Source of the DNA: Bacteroidota bacterium
GTDB lineage: Bacteria; Bacteroidota; Bacteroidia; Cytophagales; Cyclobacteriaceae
Direction of reading: 5' to 3'
Length of the DNA: 60,344 nt
Assembly: GCA_024280115.1 (NCBI GenBank)
Contig: JAJRQT010000059.1
Location: 1 to 60,344 of the forward strand
How positions within the stretch are numbered: position 1 is the first letter of the stretch; every line of letters begins with the position of its first letter. Under the pieces are notes generated by a model that was given only the letters and a program-made list of their open reading frames with translations, did not search any database and was not told the DNA's origin. Of the stretch, positions 1 through 10,040 are shown piece by piece. The position numbers and the translations under genes are program-made.

Positions 1-74
1 AGCCTGTTTCCGTTTAGTCTGACATTGCAAAGCTAAAGAAGATTTTAAAATATGATTATTTTTAGAAAAATAAC

Positions 75-140
75 AGCCTCCTTTTTGTCCACTTGAACCA
101 ATCGACTCTAAAATAGCCTACTTTTTGTCCATTATACCAA
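75..140. repeat. Two direct repeats about 40 bp apart
   Basis: Two near-identical 26-27 bp blocks lie 40 bp apart, at 75-101 and 115-140. Both contain AGCCTMCTTTTTGTCCA and end in ACCAA. The spacing is close to four helical turns, which would suit a regulator binding two sites on one face of the DNA. No gene on the plus strand starts nearby inside the window, so the role is unknown. The rest of 1-290 shows nothing else. Confidence 0.5.
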
Positions 141-290
141 ATTTTTCCTTTTCAAAGTTTTAGATAGAATTGATAGATTTATATTTAGAAAATACTATTT
201 GAAATTTACAGATCATTTAACTTGAATATCTGACAATTCTCTTACCCCCTTCTAATGTATTCTATAATCAGGTCAATTCCCCGGAGGCCA

Positions 291-1049
291 TCACAATAAG
301 CCAGCTAATTCAATATACTTTTTCCTGATATAATCTGAGGAAACGCTATCAATAACTATAAGTAACGATTGCTCCAGTTCTTTGGCAATAAAAGTGTCCA
401 TCCAATCTTTGTTTCTCAATATCGAAATATTAACACTATCGGTTAATATTTCAAGATCTTTATTGAGATACTGGGAAGAATATTTCTGATTTTCCAAAAT
501 ATCGAGAAGTCGAGCTATGTAAATCATTTGTATGGATTGATAGCCGGATTGCATATTGATATCTTCAACATCCGTTGACTTATTTATTTCATTGGCCAAA
601 TCAAGCATTTTTTGTGTCACTTGCAACCCAAATATTTGCAGATCAATCAACTCACGGTTATAGTACTGCCTCTTCATACGGATATTCGTATATATATCAA
701 TCAATTCTCTATAGACTTCTAAATACCGTTTTGATAATTGCGCTTTTTCATAGAGCGGAATTGATTCATCTTTCAAAAAAGACATATTTTCAATGTTTAT
801 CATACGGCTTAATAATACTCCTGATCTTTTGCTGTCTTTTATTGGCAGGGCAAATGGTTTTTGAAATTTTAACTTTGTCAGTGCATCGAATGTATCAGAA
901 TAATCTTTTAGGCTCCATATTTTGTTTGGTTCAGGAACACTCATTTTTTGGTATTCTTCCAGACTTAATGAATAGTCTTCTACGGAGGATTTTCTGCAAG
1001 AACCAAAAACGACTATCATTAGGATTAAAAAAAACAAAGTAGTCTTCAT
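291..1049 (-). CDS. Lipoprotein of unknown function
   Basis: I do not recognise a family. The 252-residue product begins with a short lipoprotein signal: a hydrophobic stretch at residues 5-15 and lipobox VFGSC with Cys18. It is therefore probably anchored to a membrane facing the periplasm or cell surface. The rest is charged, looks mostly helical, and shows no catalytic motif. It follows the VCBS/ASPIC gene by 13 bases on the same strand, so the two are very likely co-transcribed. By context it may assist the glycan uptake system encoded upstream (susC-susD), although a strong terminator separates it from susD. The ATG start gives a complete signal peptide. Confidence 0.75.
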   Translation of the reverse strand: MKTTLFFLILMIVVFGSCRKSSVEDYSLSLEEYQKMSVPEPNKIWSLKDYSDTFDALTKLKFQKPFALPIKDSKRSGVLLSRMINIENMSFLKDESIPLYEKAQLSKRYLEVYRELIDIYTNIRMKRQYYNRELIDLQIFGLQVTQKMLDLANEINKSTDVEDINMQSGYQSIQMIYIARLLDILENQKYSSQYLNKDLEILTDSVNISILRNKDWMDTFIAKELEQSLLIVIDSVSSDYIRKKYIELAGLL

Positions 1050-1062
1050 TGATAATTATTAT

Positions 1063-4000
1063 TTATTCTTCATTGATTTCATAAAATTGCACCTCATCAT
1101 TATTGACTGAAAAGATTAGGAAGTTTTTATCCGAAGTCACTTGCACATCAGCAATATCTTTTACCTCACCTTTTATAAAGAGACCAGATCTAACATTGGG
1201 AATCACTTCAAAGCTGCATTTCCCATCACCAAATAATAGCATTCCTTTATTGGCATCATATCGTCCCTTATCAATTCTAAAACCAAAGAAATTGCCTGCA
1301 AGGATTATGTCTTGATTACCATCACTATTGTAATCGCCAATTTGAAATGCGTAAACAGGTGAAAACTGCGACTCCATCGGTAGTGCAGATAGTTCGAATT
1401 GATTATCACCGTTGTTCTTGAGAAAACTTGTAGCAAAATTATTGGCAGTCAACACCAATGCCTCCTGAAGTGTTGTCTTAGAAAAGATATCATGAATAGT
1501 TTGATCTGCAAAAGATTCATAAGTCGGATATTTATTATTTATATCCTTGATTTGAGAGGCGAGATCATCTTTTGAATATATGGGATAATTTTTCCCATCG
1601 ACGTAAGAACAAAGCACTGCATCCAATATTCCATTCTTATCAAAATCATTTGCATAAATACTCACCGGTTCATCCACTGAAGCTTTAAATTGAGAATTTA
1701 AACCAAGGTTCCCAATTACATAGTCAACGTCCCCGTCATGGTCAAAATCGCCTGGAGATATCCTGTGCCACCAACCATTGGATTGATTCATCCATCGCTG
1801 ATCTCTAATCTCCAATAATTCTTTCCCTGTATTTCGAAATAGGCGGATTGGCATCCATTCGCCAACGAGTACTAGGTCGGGTTTGCTATCTCCATTAAAA
1901 TCAGACCAGATTGCATCAGTTACCATTCCAGGACTAAGTAAATCACTATTTTTCCGTTCAGTGACATCTATAAAATGTCCCCGCCCATCGTTCTCTAGAA
2001 TATAACTTCTTGGCGCAATCGGATATAAACCAGGCGTTAATCGTCCACCCACAAAAAGGTCCATATCGCCATCTCCATCCATATCAGAGCCTTTTACACA
2101 AGATCCACTCGTGAGCATTTCAGGTAGGTGATTTTTAGCTTTTGTAAACATACCTTTGCCGTCATTGAGATACAGGCGATCCTGAAGCTCCCCGGATGAA
2201 ATAGAATATTCATTGCCACCACTCACTACATACAGATCCAGATCATTATCCAGGTCCACATCGAATAACAATACACCAAGGTCTTCACAGCCTGCATCTC
2301 CATGAAAACATTGCATTTCCTGGATTTCAAAGGAATTGTCTTTCCTCTGATAGTACATTACACCCGGATTACCTTTAGCTCCTCCGATAAATATATCTCC
2401 CAATCCATCATTATTCACATCGCCTTTTGCGATAAATGGCCCCTGGGTTGAGAGTAGGTAGGGCAATAAAGGCTGTTTCTTGAAATCAACAAACTCATTT
2501 TCCTTATGTTCATAATTCAATGGAGGATTGATATTCATCGGTTTAAAAATTGTGGGCTGATCAGTTTTAACTTCATCCTCAACAACATTTGCATCATCAT
2601 TCTTCAAAATAATTGTCTGATCAATACCTATATTAGTTAATGTTTGTTCACGTAGATCAGGCCAAATAATATTAAGTCGGTCAATCCGATTAGCCTGGCC
2701 CAATCCAAAGACCAAGCTGTGATCCATAGACGACATATATCCTCTTGAGGGATAAAATTCCTGGCTATAAGTTTTATCTGCGCAAGTAATATCAATCCTT
2801 GCTCCAATACCACCTGTATTACGTCCACTACCTATCAGTTTTATTTTCAGATAATGATTATTGGTCGTTTCGGTATTATTCCTGTAAATAAAAGCATAGT
2901 CATTAATATTATTTATTACCAGATCCATATCTCCATCATTGTCAAGGTCTGCATATGCTGTACCATTAGAGATCGTTTTTTTATCAAAACCCCACTTTTC
3001 ACTGACATTTGAAAAAGTGAGATTTCCATTATTTCTGAACATATAATTATTAAGAATGGTTGATGGTATTTTATCAACAAACTCCATATCACTCATCCCC
3101 TTCGCTCCTGTTTGTTGTTTCTTTGCATCTTCAACGAGCAATGTAAGTACGTCCATATGAGTGTTATTTTTGCCATAACCATTGCTGATAAAAAGGTCTT
3201 TTAATCCATCATTGTCATAATCACATAGCAGCGGCGACCAGCTCCAATTTGTACTGAATACCCCTGCATACTGTCCAATCTCTGTGAAATACTTACCATG
3301 ATTATTCAATTGCAGCATATTGCGCGTTGTTTGATGAAAGAACCCTCTCGTTTCGAGCAATTTGAATTTTTCATAATTGTGTGAGCCTGCTACAAGTTTT
3401 TGTTCCATATTTCCTGCCGGTAGCATGTCTAATGTAAATAAATCAACAAAACCATCATTGTTAATATCTGCTGCATCACAGCCCATGGAAGAAAAAGATA
3501 CATGGCTAAAATACTTTTCCAATTGTTCCGAAAAAGTCCCGTCTTTTTGATTGATGTACAGGTAATCCTGTTCGTAGTAATCATTACAAATGTAAATGTC
3601 AGGCCAGTGATCATCATTGAAATCGGAAACAGCAATACCGAGGCCAAAATTTATAACATTGGAATGAATCCCCGTTTCCTTGGTTACATCTGTAAATAAA
3701 TCTCCGTCATTCCTAAAAAGCTTTTGACCGAATTTGGCGTTAGAGATATTCTTATATCCCGGGGATTTTTCATTGAACATTGCAAATCGATCGAGTGAAT
3801 GATTTATTACAAACAAATCGAGATCGCCATCCTTGTCATAATCAAAAAAAGAACTGTGTGTGGAATATGCAGGATCATCAATGCCATATTCCTCTGCTTT
3901 TTCTGTGAAAGTCAAATCTCCATTATTGATGAAAAGCAGGTTCTTTCTGTATTTTGGCCTTCCGTCTGTTGAGCTGCAAACATAGATATCAAGAAAACCA

Positions 4001-4407
4001 TCACCATTTATATCTACCATGTTAGCTCCATTGTTCCATGTTTCTTTGGCGCCAACTCCGGCTGTTTCAGTGATATCTTCAAATTTAAAATTACCCTTAT
4101 TCAGATATAGCCTGGAAGACACAAGATTTCCGGTAAAATATATGTCGGACAACCCATCATTATTTACATCTCCGATGGCCACCCCTGCCCCATTGTATAA
4201 ATAACTGTAATCGAGGTGATTAAAATTTTCCGTTTCCTCAATTATATTTCTGAATTTTATACCCGTTTTCCTGGTGGAAAGTAGTGAAAAGAGTTTATCG
4301 TCATTCTGAGAGCAGGATGAAAAAAAACCGATATAACAAAGTACAAGTAAAAAAATTGATACGCTTTTAATCACAGCATAATTTAAATCAAATTTATTAA
4401 TAAGCAA
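1063..4407 (-). CDS. VCBS/FG-GAP repeat lipoprotein with ASPIC/UnbV domain
   Basis: This is a large (1114 aa) exported protein predicted to fold as two seven-bladed propellers. I count about fourteen Ca-binding type repeats (DxNxDGxxD), for example DVNNDGLSDIYF, DINGDGFLDIYV and DYNSDGNQDIIL. The first seven are separated from the second seven by an ASPIC/UnbV module at about residues 520-600 (GGIGARIDI...GLG). Lipobox FFSSC marks it as a lipoprotein. Genes of this type often follow SusC-SusD pairs in Cytophagales and are thought to bind glycans at the surface; that role is inferred. The longest frame opens with TTG. A GTG at 4374 would also give a tidy signal peptide, so the start is uncertain. 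Confidence 0.88.
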   Translation of the reverse strand: MLINKFDLNYAVIKSVSIFLLVLCYIGFFSSCSQNDDKLFSLLSTRKTGIKFRNIIEETENFNHLDYSYLYNGAGVAIGDVNNDGLSDIYFTGNLVSSRLYLNKGNFKFEDITETAGVGAKETWNNGANMVDINGDGFLDIYVCSSTDGRPKYRKNLLFINNGDLTFTEKAEEYGIDDPAYSTHSSFFDYDKDGDLDLFVINHSLDRFAMFNEKSPGYKNISNAKFGQKLFRNDGDLFTDVTKETGIHSNVINFGLGIAVSDFNDDHWPDIYICNDYYEQDYLYINQKDGTFSEQLEKYFSHVSFSSMGCDAADINNDGFVDLFTLDMLPAGNMEQKLVAGSHNYEKFKLLETRGFFHQTTRNMLQLNNHGKYFTEIGQYAGVFSTNWSWSPLLCDYDNDGLKDLFISNGYGKNNTHMDVLTLLVEDAKKQQTGAKGMSDMEFVDKIPSTILNNYMFRNNGNLTFSNVSEKWGFDKKTISNGTAYADLDNDGDMDLVINNINDYAFIYRNNTETTNNHYLKIKLIGSGRNTGGIGARIDITCADKTYSQEFYPSRGYMSSMDHSLVFGLGQANRIDRLNIIWPDLREQTLTNIGIDQTIILKNDDANVVEDEVKTDQPTIFKPMNINPPLNYEHKENEFVDFKKQPLLPYLLSTQGPFIAKGDVNNDGLGDIFIGGAKGNPGVMYYQRKDNSFEIQEMQCFHGDAGCEDLGVLLFDVDLDNDLDLYVVSGGNEYSISSGELQDRLYLNDGKGMFTKAKNHLPEMLTSGSCVKGSDMDGDGDMDLFVGGRLTPGLYPIAPRSYILENDGRGHFIDVTERKNSDLLSPGMVTDAIWSDFNGDSKPDLVLVGEWMPIRLFRNTGKELLEIRDQRWMNQSNGWWHRISPGDFDHDGDVDYVIGNLGLNSQFKASVDEPVSIYANDFDKNGILDAVLCSYVDGKNYPIYSKDDLASQIKDINNKYPTYESFADQTIHDIFSKTTLQEALVLTANNFATSFLKNNGDNQFELSALPMESQFSPVYAFQIGDYNSDGNQDIILAGNFFGFRIDKGRYDANKGMLLFGDGKCSFEVIPNVRSGLFIKGEVKDIADVQVTSDKNFLIFSVNNDEVQFYEINEE

Positions 4408-4444
4408 ATCTAACCAACAGTTCCAAAACCTTATGGAATAACAT

Positions 4445-4475
4445 AAAAAAAGACAGGCAATTGCCTGTCTTTTTT
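4445..4475. terminator. Bidirectional rho-independent terminator after susD
   Basis: A perfect palindrome AGACAGGCAATTGCCTGTCT (4451-4470) is flanked by a run of A on the left and a run of T on the right, so it can terminate transcription in either direction. It lies between the end of susD and the start of the VCBS gene on the minus strand. It should stop or attenuate susCD transcripts, so the VCBS-lipoprotein pair may have its own promoter or rely on read-through. Confidence 0.85.
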
Positions 4476-4500
4476 ATTATGATATGAAATAATATCTAAA

Positions 4501-6075
4501 TCATGGTGCAGGATTCCACCAAAGCCGGGTACTCCCTTTGTCAGGTCCTCCAAGCTTACTTACACCATCTGCAACTGCGTCTGCGTTGGTTTCATATTCA
4601 CCACTTACAAACTCAACTCTGCGCATGATCTCATTTGCTGCCACATCAGGATTTTCAGAAGCCATTCGATCGTACATGGCAGGCAGGTCTGTACGGCGTA
4701 AATCCGCCCAGGCTTCCCATCCATTAGGAAACAATCCAAGCCATTTCTGAGTCATAATCTGCTCCATGGCCCGGCCTGCGTCAAATTTTACAGGAACATC
4801 AGATACCGGATTTGGAGCATCGTGAGTCGCAATTGGTACATTGCCGCTTTGTTGGTATGCTGCAATATCAGCGGCATCGATACCCCAGTATTGCATACTC
4901 TTCTCAATACCCAAATTGTATAATTCTTCCGGTGTACCACCCATATTCCAACCTTTCAATGCTCCTTCGGCACGGATGAAATAAGCCTCTGAAGATTGTA
5001 GATGTTCATGAGGATTTACAGCTTCTTTGGCTACCTCATCCCACCTTGGCCCCAAAGGAGAGAGATTATTGGTGGCTAATTCAGGTTTAGAAAGATCATT
5101 AATTTCATAACCGTTTCGTAAGCCAATCCATGTAGGAGGGCCGCCGTTATAATCAGCGTAACCGGGATCCGAACTTTGACGAGTTGGACTAAAAAATTGT
5201 GGCATCCGTGGATCATTGTATCCCTTAAGCACACTTTCCATGGTAGCACTCATACGAAATTCGTTCCAGGGAACCATCCTGTTCATACCATTTCTGGAAT
5301 TGACAGTAGGATGGAACAGCGCATCATCATCAACTTCCTCCATAACACCATCCTGAACTGCTTTTTCAGCCTGATCTTTAGCAATTTGAGGCTCCACACT
5401 GGAAATTCTCATTGCAATGCGAAGTCTTATTGTATTAGCAAAAATGATCCACTTATCAATATCACCACCATAAATCTGATCATTTGCACCAAAGGCATTC
5501 CCTCCTTTATTTTGATTTAAAATAGCAAGTGCTTCATCTAACGTGGTGAAAAAACTCATGTAAATGTCCTTTTCACTATCATATGGCACGGCTGATTCAC
5601 CATTATTCGTTTGAGAATAGGGAATTGGTCCCCAATAATTTGTGACATGCTCATAGATTACCACCCGATAAATTTGAGCAACAGCATAAAATGTTTCAAA
5701 TCCGGGATTCTCCACAGGATCAGTCCCTTCCAAAACAACTCCTAGATTGCCTGCAATATCTCCGTAAAATTGTCTCCATGCTCCATTTAACCAGCCACCG
5801 ACCAGGTTATACCTGTCTGAAGGAAACTTGGTTTGAGTATTGGCATAATATTGCGCAAAGTGATCCGCAAACAAATTCTGCGCAATCTGAGGAGAAGTAG
5901 TCCAAAAACCTCTATGTTGGACTCTCGCAAATATGTTACCCAATAGAGCCGCATCAAGTTCAGTCAATACCCGCTCATTAGTATTTAATTCCTCGAAATC
6001 ATCTGTGCAGCCGAAGAACATAAATATCATCAACAGGCCGGTAACTACAAACTTCATTAATTTATATGTTTTCAT
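4501..6075 (-). CDS. SusD/RagB-family nutrient-binding outer-membrane lipoprotein
   Basis: A 524-residue lipoprotein (lipobox FFGC, Cys23) of the SusD-like_2 group. These alpha-helical TPR-fold proteins sit as a lid on a SusC channel and bind the glycan substrate at the cell surface. Supporting features are the early segment FEELNTNERVLTEL, the helix-rich body, and the late segment QKWLGLFPNGWEAWADLRRTDLP, which is typical of the family C-terminus. It follows susC by 23 bases on the same strand, so the two form one operon that ends at the terminator 30 bases downstream. The substrate cannot be read from the sequence. GH92 nearby suggests a mannose-containing glycan. Confidence 0.93.
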   Translation of the reverse strand: MKTYKLMKFVVTGLLMIFMFFGCTDDFEELNTNERVLTELDAALLGNIFARVQHRGFWTTSPQIAQNLFADHFAQYYANTQTKFPSDRYNLVGGWLNGAWRQFYGDIAGNLGVVLEGTDPVENPGFETFYAVAQIYRVVIYEHVTNYWGPIPYSQTNNGESAVPYDSEKDIYMSFFTTLDEALAILNQNKGGNAFGANDQIYGGDIDKWIIFANTIRLRIAMRISSVEPQIAKDQAEKAVQDGVMEEVDDDALFHPTVNSRNGMNRMVPWNEFRMSATMESVLKGYNDPRMPQFFSPTRQSSDPGYADYNGGPPTWIGLRNGYEINDLSKPELATNNLSPLGPRWDEVAKEAVNPHEHLQSSEAYFIRAEGALKGWNMGGTPEELYNLGIEKSMQYWGIDAADIAAYQQSGNVPIATHDAPNPVSDVPVKFDAGRAMEQIMTQKWLGLFPNGWEAWADLRRTDLPAMYDRMASENPDVAANEIMRRVEFVSGEYETNADAVADGVSKLGGPDKGSTRLWWNPAP

Positions 6076-6098
6076 GTTTTTAAATTTTTAATCCTTAA

Positions 6099-9000
6099 TT
6101 AAAACTTAAACCTTGCATTAAATCCATAGGAACTGGTTGAAGGCACACCAAAGCCCTCCATACCTTGTATGTTGCCTGTACCCACTGTCATATTAGGATC
6201 CACAACTTCTGCTGCATTGTACAGGAAGCCTAAGTTTCTTCCGGTAAGCGCTAATTGAAGGCTTTGTAAAACCGAAGATTCGAAATTAAATGTATAACCC
6301 AATAAAACTTCCCGAACGCGAACGTAAGAAGCATCATAACCAAAAGGCTCACCTGTTGGGGTATTCCTTCCACCTAAAGATTGCCAGTATGCCTCAGAAG
6401 TTACTGTGGTTGTGTTTGGCTGACCATCAGATTCATTAACTCCTTCAACAACAAAACCGTCTCTTCCTGCTACTGTAATTTCAGAAAAACCGTCACTGGC
6501 GAGATTTGCTTCGGTGAAAGAGAATATATTTCCACCCATACGCATATCTAATAATATACTTAAATTGACACCCTTATAGGTAAAGGTGTTGGATAGTCCA
6601 CCAAACCAATCAGGATTGTAGTTCCCCATAGGAACAGTTTGACCGGCAGTAGTAATAGGAAGTCCAAGATCATTGATCAGTATGTCGCCGGCATCGTTCC
6701 TTACAAAACCTTTTGTGAAAATTTCTCCGTAAGGCTCTCCTTCTACTACCTTAATCGTTGTCATCCAACTACGACCTCGGATAGTATATTCTGAAAGTTC
6801 TTCTGTAAGTTCAATTACCTCACTCTCATTACTGGCATAGTTAAATGCAAGGTCCCATGTGAAATTTGCAGTCTCAACCGGAGTTGCAGTAAGAGTTAAT
6901 TCCATTCCTTTGTTCTGCACATTTCCCGCATTGATAAATTTGGCCCGATATCCGGATGGCCGAGGCAATGGTATTGACAGCAACTGGTTGAATGTATTGG
7001 ATTTGTACCAGGTAAAGTCAATTCCTAACCTTCCATTCCAAAACTTGACATCAAATCCTAATTCTGTAGATTTCGTGTTTTCCGGTTTTAGGTTCTCTTC
7101 TGGCAATGTGGATGACCTCCAGGAATAACCAAGATTGCCACCTGCACCGAAGCTGAATGTTTTGTCTAGTCTGTATGGGCCCGTAGTACCTCCAACTTCA
7201 GCATAGTTTGCGCGCACCTTTGCAAAGGAGAGAAATGAAGAAGTTGAATTCAACATATCCGTAATTACCCAGTTAAGGCCTACGGATGGGTAAAAATAAG
7301 ACCAGTTGGTACTTGGCAAGGTAGATGACCAATCATTTCTTCCAGTAATATCTAAAAACAAGAAACTTTTAAAGCCTAATGTTGCAAATGCATACAGGGA
7401 GTTGAGCTGACTCTCTCCTCCACCCTGGGAACTACGAATCTGGCTTGTATTGGTAATTACAAATAAATTGGGTTTGAGCAATCTGTTTGTTCTTGTATTT
7501 AGACTTTTACTTCCTTGATACAACATATTTCCACCAAGGGAAATATCCAATGACCATGTGTCACCACCCCACATATTATTGTAATTCAATAGAAAATCAT
7601 TATTGACTTCTAAAGAACTTCTGTTATCCAGACTAAGGTTTCCATCGTCAGCAATTGTATAGGTATCATTGTATTGCTTGTAAGACCAATCGTCATATAT
7701 TTGGTCGAAGGATGATCGTATCATTAAACTCAAATTATCAGTAAACTTATATCTCATAGACCCCATTCCAATTACGCGGTCACGGATTTCTTCACGCTCT
7801 GTTCTGTTCAGCATCCAATAAACATTTTCGCCGCCATTTGAGTGTGGATTCCAATAATGCTGGAGTCGTGTTCCTGCATTGTCAAAATATTCAAATTCTT
7901 TGGCCTGCTCCAGAGATATATTACCAGGTTGTCTGTAGATAGCCCTCATAGGGTTGTTGAAATTATCACCTGTTGCCATTCTATTATCCACAGTCTGATT
8001 GATATATGTCAGCTTAGCATCAAAAGATAATTTACTGCTCAGGTTTCCATTGACGCGTAAGTTGAAATTATTTCTCTTCATTTTGTTGTATGATACAATC
8101 CCTTGAGAAATCGTATTTGCATATGAAAATAAGGCATTGATTTTATCACCACCGCCCGTAAGTGTCAAGGAGTTGGCAAGGTTATATCCGGTTTCGAAAA
8201 AATCCTTAAAATTGTCATTATAATTAAAAGCATATTGTGACGGACCTTCAAAATTTGGATTTGGTGACCAGTGGTCCACCATCTGACCACTATATTTAGG
8301 CCCCCAGGCGAATTCACTATTCGAAATATAATTACCTGCACTTCCCTGACCGTATTCTTTCTGGAACTTAGTTAGTATCAAAGCTTTATCCATTGATATA
8401 TTGGTATTAAATTCAACACCAATTCCTTTTTTACCAGTACCTTTTTTAGTTGTAATGACAATAGCTCCATTTGCTGCTCTTGCGCCATACAATGCAGTTG
8501 CATTAGGCCCTTTCAGCACTGTTACGGATGCTATGTCGTCAGGATTGATATTGCTGATACCATCACTTCGTTGTACACCTCCACCCTCACTGGAGGGCGT
8601 ACCACCGGAACCATTACTAATTGGGACACCATCAACAATATACAGTGGCTGGTTGTTTCCCGCAATTGATCTGTTTCCCCGTAGCAGCACTCGTGAAGAT
8701 GATCCAACACCAGCACTGGATTTAGTAACATCCAAACCTGCCACTTTACCGGCAAGAGAGTTTATAACATTCATTTCTCTGGCCTGAGATATCTCATCTG
8801 TACTCACATTTTGAGCTGCGTATGTGAGTTCCTTTTTATCTTTCTCAATACCGAAAGCAGTTACAACGACTTCAGACAATTGAGTGACATCCGGCTCAAG
8901 CGACATATTAATCACAGATTGATTCCCAACCACCATCTCTGTAGTGGTAAAACCAATATATGAAAACAACAATACTGTTTCACTGCTTGGTACAGACAAG

Positions 9001-9221
9001 GAGTAATTGCCATCGAAATCAGTAGCGGTACCAGTGGTAGTACCCCTGATGATCACGTTTGCTCCGGGAATAGCACTCCCGTCTTCACTACTGGTCACTT
9101 TCCCAGTTACAGTGATATCCTGTGCCATAAGCACAGTAAAATTAAACAATACTAAAAGGCCGCCAAAAAGTGTAAACTTTAGACGCCTCTTAAAATGAAC
9201 TAGTAACGAATTTACTTTCAT
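6099..9221 (-). CDS. SusC/RagA-family TonB-dependent outer-membrane transporter
   Basis: This is the TonB-dependent channel that imports oligosaccharides together with the SusD-like lid encoded next. Starting at the ATG at 9221 it has 1040 residues. A signal peptide (after a basic KRRLK segment, cleaved near VLMAQ) is followed by a carboxypeptidase-regulatory-like domain (ITVTGKVTSSEDGSAIPGANV). Then come the plug with the SusC hallmark ITTKKGTGKKG, and a long beta-barrel ending in the aromatic motif NARFKF. An upstream in-frame codon would add 17 residues before the signal peptide and is unlikely to be used. The promoter at 9333-9363 and a motif shared with the divergent LacI gene suggest LacI-type control. 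Confidence 0.95.
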   Translation of the reverse strand: MKVNSLLVHFKRRLKFTLFGGLLVLFNFTVLMAQDITVTGKVTSSEDGSAIPGANVIIRGTTTGTATDFDGNYSLSVPSSETVLLFSYIGFTTTEMVVGNQSVINMSLEPDVTQLSEVVVTAFGIEKDKKELTYAAQNVSTDEISQAREMNVINSLAGKVAGLDVTKSSAGVGSSSRVLLRGNRSIAGNNQPLYIVDGVPISNGSGGTPSSEGGGVQRSDGISNINPDDIASVTVLKGPNATALYGARAANGAIVITTKKGTGKKGIGVEFNTNISMDKALILTKFQKEYGQGSAGNYISNSEFAWGPKYSGQMVDHWSPNPNFEGPSQYAFNYNDNFKDFFETGYNLANSLTLTGGGDKINALFSYANTISQGIVSYNKMKRNNFNLRVNGNLSSKLSFDAKLTYINQTVDNRMATGDNFNNPMRAIYRQPGNISLEQAKEFEYFDNAGTRLQHYWNPHSNGGENVYWMLNRTEREEIRDRVIGMGSMRYKFTDNLSLMIRSSFDQIYDDWSYKQYNDTYTIADDGNLSLDNRSSLEVNNDFLLNYNNMWGGDTWSLDISLGGNMLYQGSKSLNTRTNRLLKPNLFVITNTSQIRSSQGGGESQLNSLYAFATLGFKSFLFLDITGRNDWSSTLPSTNWSYFYPSVGLNWVITDMLNSTSSFLSFAKVRANYAEVGGTTGPYRLDKTFSFGAGGNLGYSWRSSTLPEENLKPENTKSTELGFDVKFWNGRLGIDFTWYKSNTFNQLLSIPLPRPSGYRAKFINAGNVQNKGMELTLTATPVETANFTWDLAFNYASNESEVIELTEELSEYTIRGRSWMTTIKVVEGEPYGEIFTKGFVRNDAGDILINDLGLPITTAGQTVPMGNYNPDWFGGLSNTFTYKGVNLSILLDMRMGGNIFSFTEANLASDGFSEITVAGRDGFVVEGVNESDGQPNTTTVTSEAYWQSLGGRNTPTGEPFGYDASYVRVREVLLGYTFNFESSVLQSLQLALTGRNLGFLYNAAEVVDPNMTVGTGNIQGMEGFGVPSTSSYGFNARFKF

Positions 9222-9332
9222 AATAAGTAAGGTTAAGTTAGAAAATAGAAAATAATAATTATTTGTAGGCACATTGTTTTATAAAATCTTGAAACAAGGC
9301 TATTTCAATGATTCAAGTGGTAGTTAATATTT

Positions 9333-9363
9333 CAAACATAAAATTATAAACCTAATAAAGCAA
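9333..9363 (-). promoter_or_regulatory. Predicted susC promoter
   Basis: On the minus strand a -33 TTG (9363-9361) and a -7 box TATGTTTG (9340-9333) are separated by 20 bases. This matches the Bacteroidota primary-sigma consensus. Transcription would start near 9326, leaving a leader of roughly 105 bases before the susC ATG. Confidence 0.7.
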
Positions 9364-9379
9364 GGGAAATTCTATAAAC

Positions 9380-9391
9380 GTGTACGTGCAC
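9380..9391. promoter_or_regulatory. Candidate LacI-family operator, susC side
   Basis: The 12-mer GTGTACGTGCAC matches GTGYACGWGCAC, shared with the copy at 9854. The match extends to 13 of 16 bases with the following ACAHAT-like flank. It lies 16 bases upstream of the predicted susC -33 element, a position compatible with activation or with looping repression. Confidence 0.55.
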
Positions 9392-9853
9392 ACATAATAA
9401 GTGCTCCAACACATTATTCCTGATTTTCAAATTATAATTACACTCATCATTAATTATCTTTAAATGAAGTAGCTATACATTTTAACATTCATTTAACATA
9501 TTGATCAAATCCCTCTTATCATAAGTAAGTTCAGAACTTAATAATATTAATCAAAGCAAAAAACATTATTTTATTCCCAAATTTCATCGACGTTAAGTAA
9601 AATAAAGATTTGAGTTCTAATACATAATTCTACTTTACGAACTTGACTTTAACTTTTTTAAATTTAAAAACTTTCAAAGAATCGTTTACAAATGCTATCT
9701 AATTGCCGAAATCAAAGATAATTCATGCTAAAAATCCTTGAAGGTTTAGATGCGAAAAGTATAGCTTACATGATATGTTTAATCTTATTAAAGTAATTAT
9801 AATTTATCTACCAAAATATCGCTGATTCTCAAAACTATTACAATAAAAGAGGG

Positions 9854-9865
9854 GTGCACGAGCAC
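9854..9865. promoter_or_regulatory. Candidate LacI-family operator, regulator side
   Basis: The 12-mer GTGCACGAGCAC is an inverted repeat (GTGC-ACGA-GCAC) and the second copy of the motif near susC. It lies 175 bases upstream of the LacI-type gene, close to a weak -7-like TATTTTG at about 9877, which suggests autoregulation. Confidence 0.55.
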
Positions 9866-10040
9866 AAATAGAAGAATTATTTTGTGTTTCTGTTAATTTT
9901 TATTAATCTTAGAATAAAATGTGATCTACACAAATATGACTTTAGACCATATCAAAAAAATGGAATTTGAAAGATCATATAGTAAATGAAGGAATATATG
10001 ATGTCATGCGATTGTTTAAGTATGATATTATTAATTGGAC

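Larger units (their letters stand above)
9222..10040. other. Divergent regulatory region between susC and the LacI gene
   Basis: An AT-rich gap of about 820 bases with no gene. It contains the susC promoter, two copies of a probable operator (9380-9391 and 9854-9865), and otherwise no coding-like frame. The length and paired motif fit a shared control region, with looping possible between the operators 474 bases apart. Confidence 0.7.

Noticed and set aside
575..1042. Long open frame antisense to the first lipoprotein gene
   Set aside because: It lies wholly within a gene with a clear signal peptide and shows no domain or promoter of its own; many similar antisense frames occur across the window.
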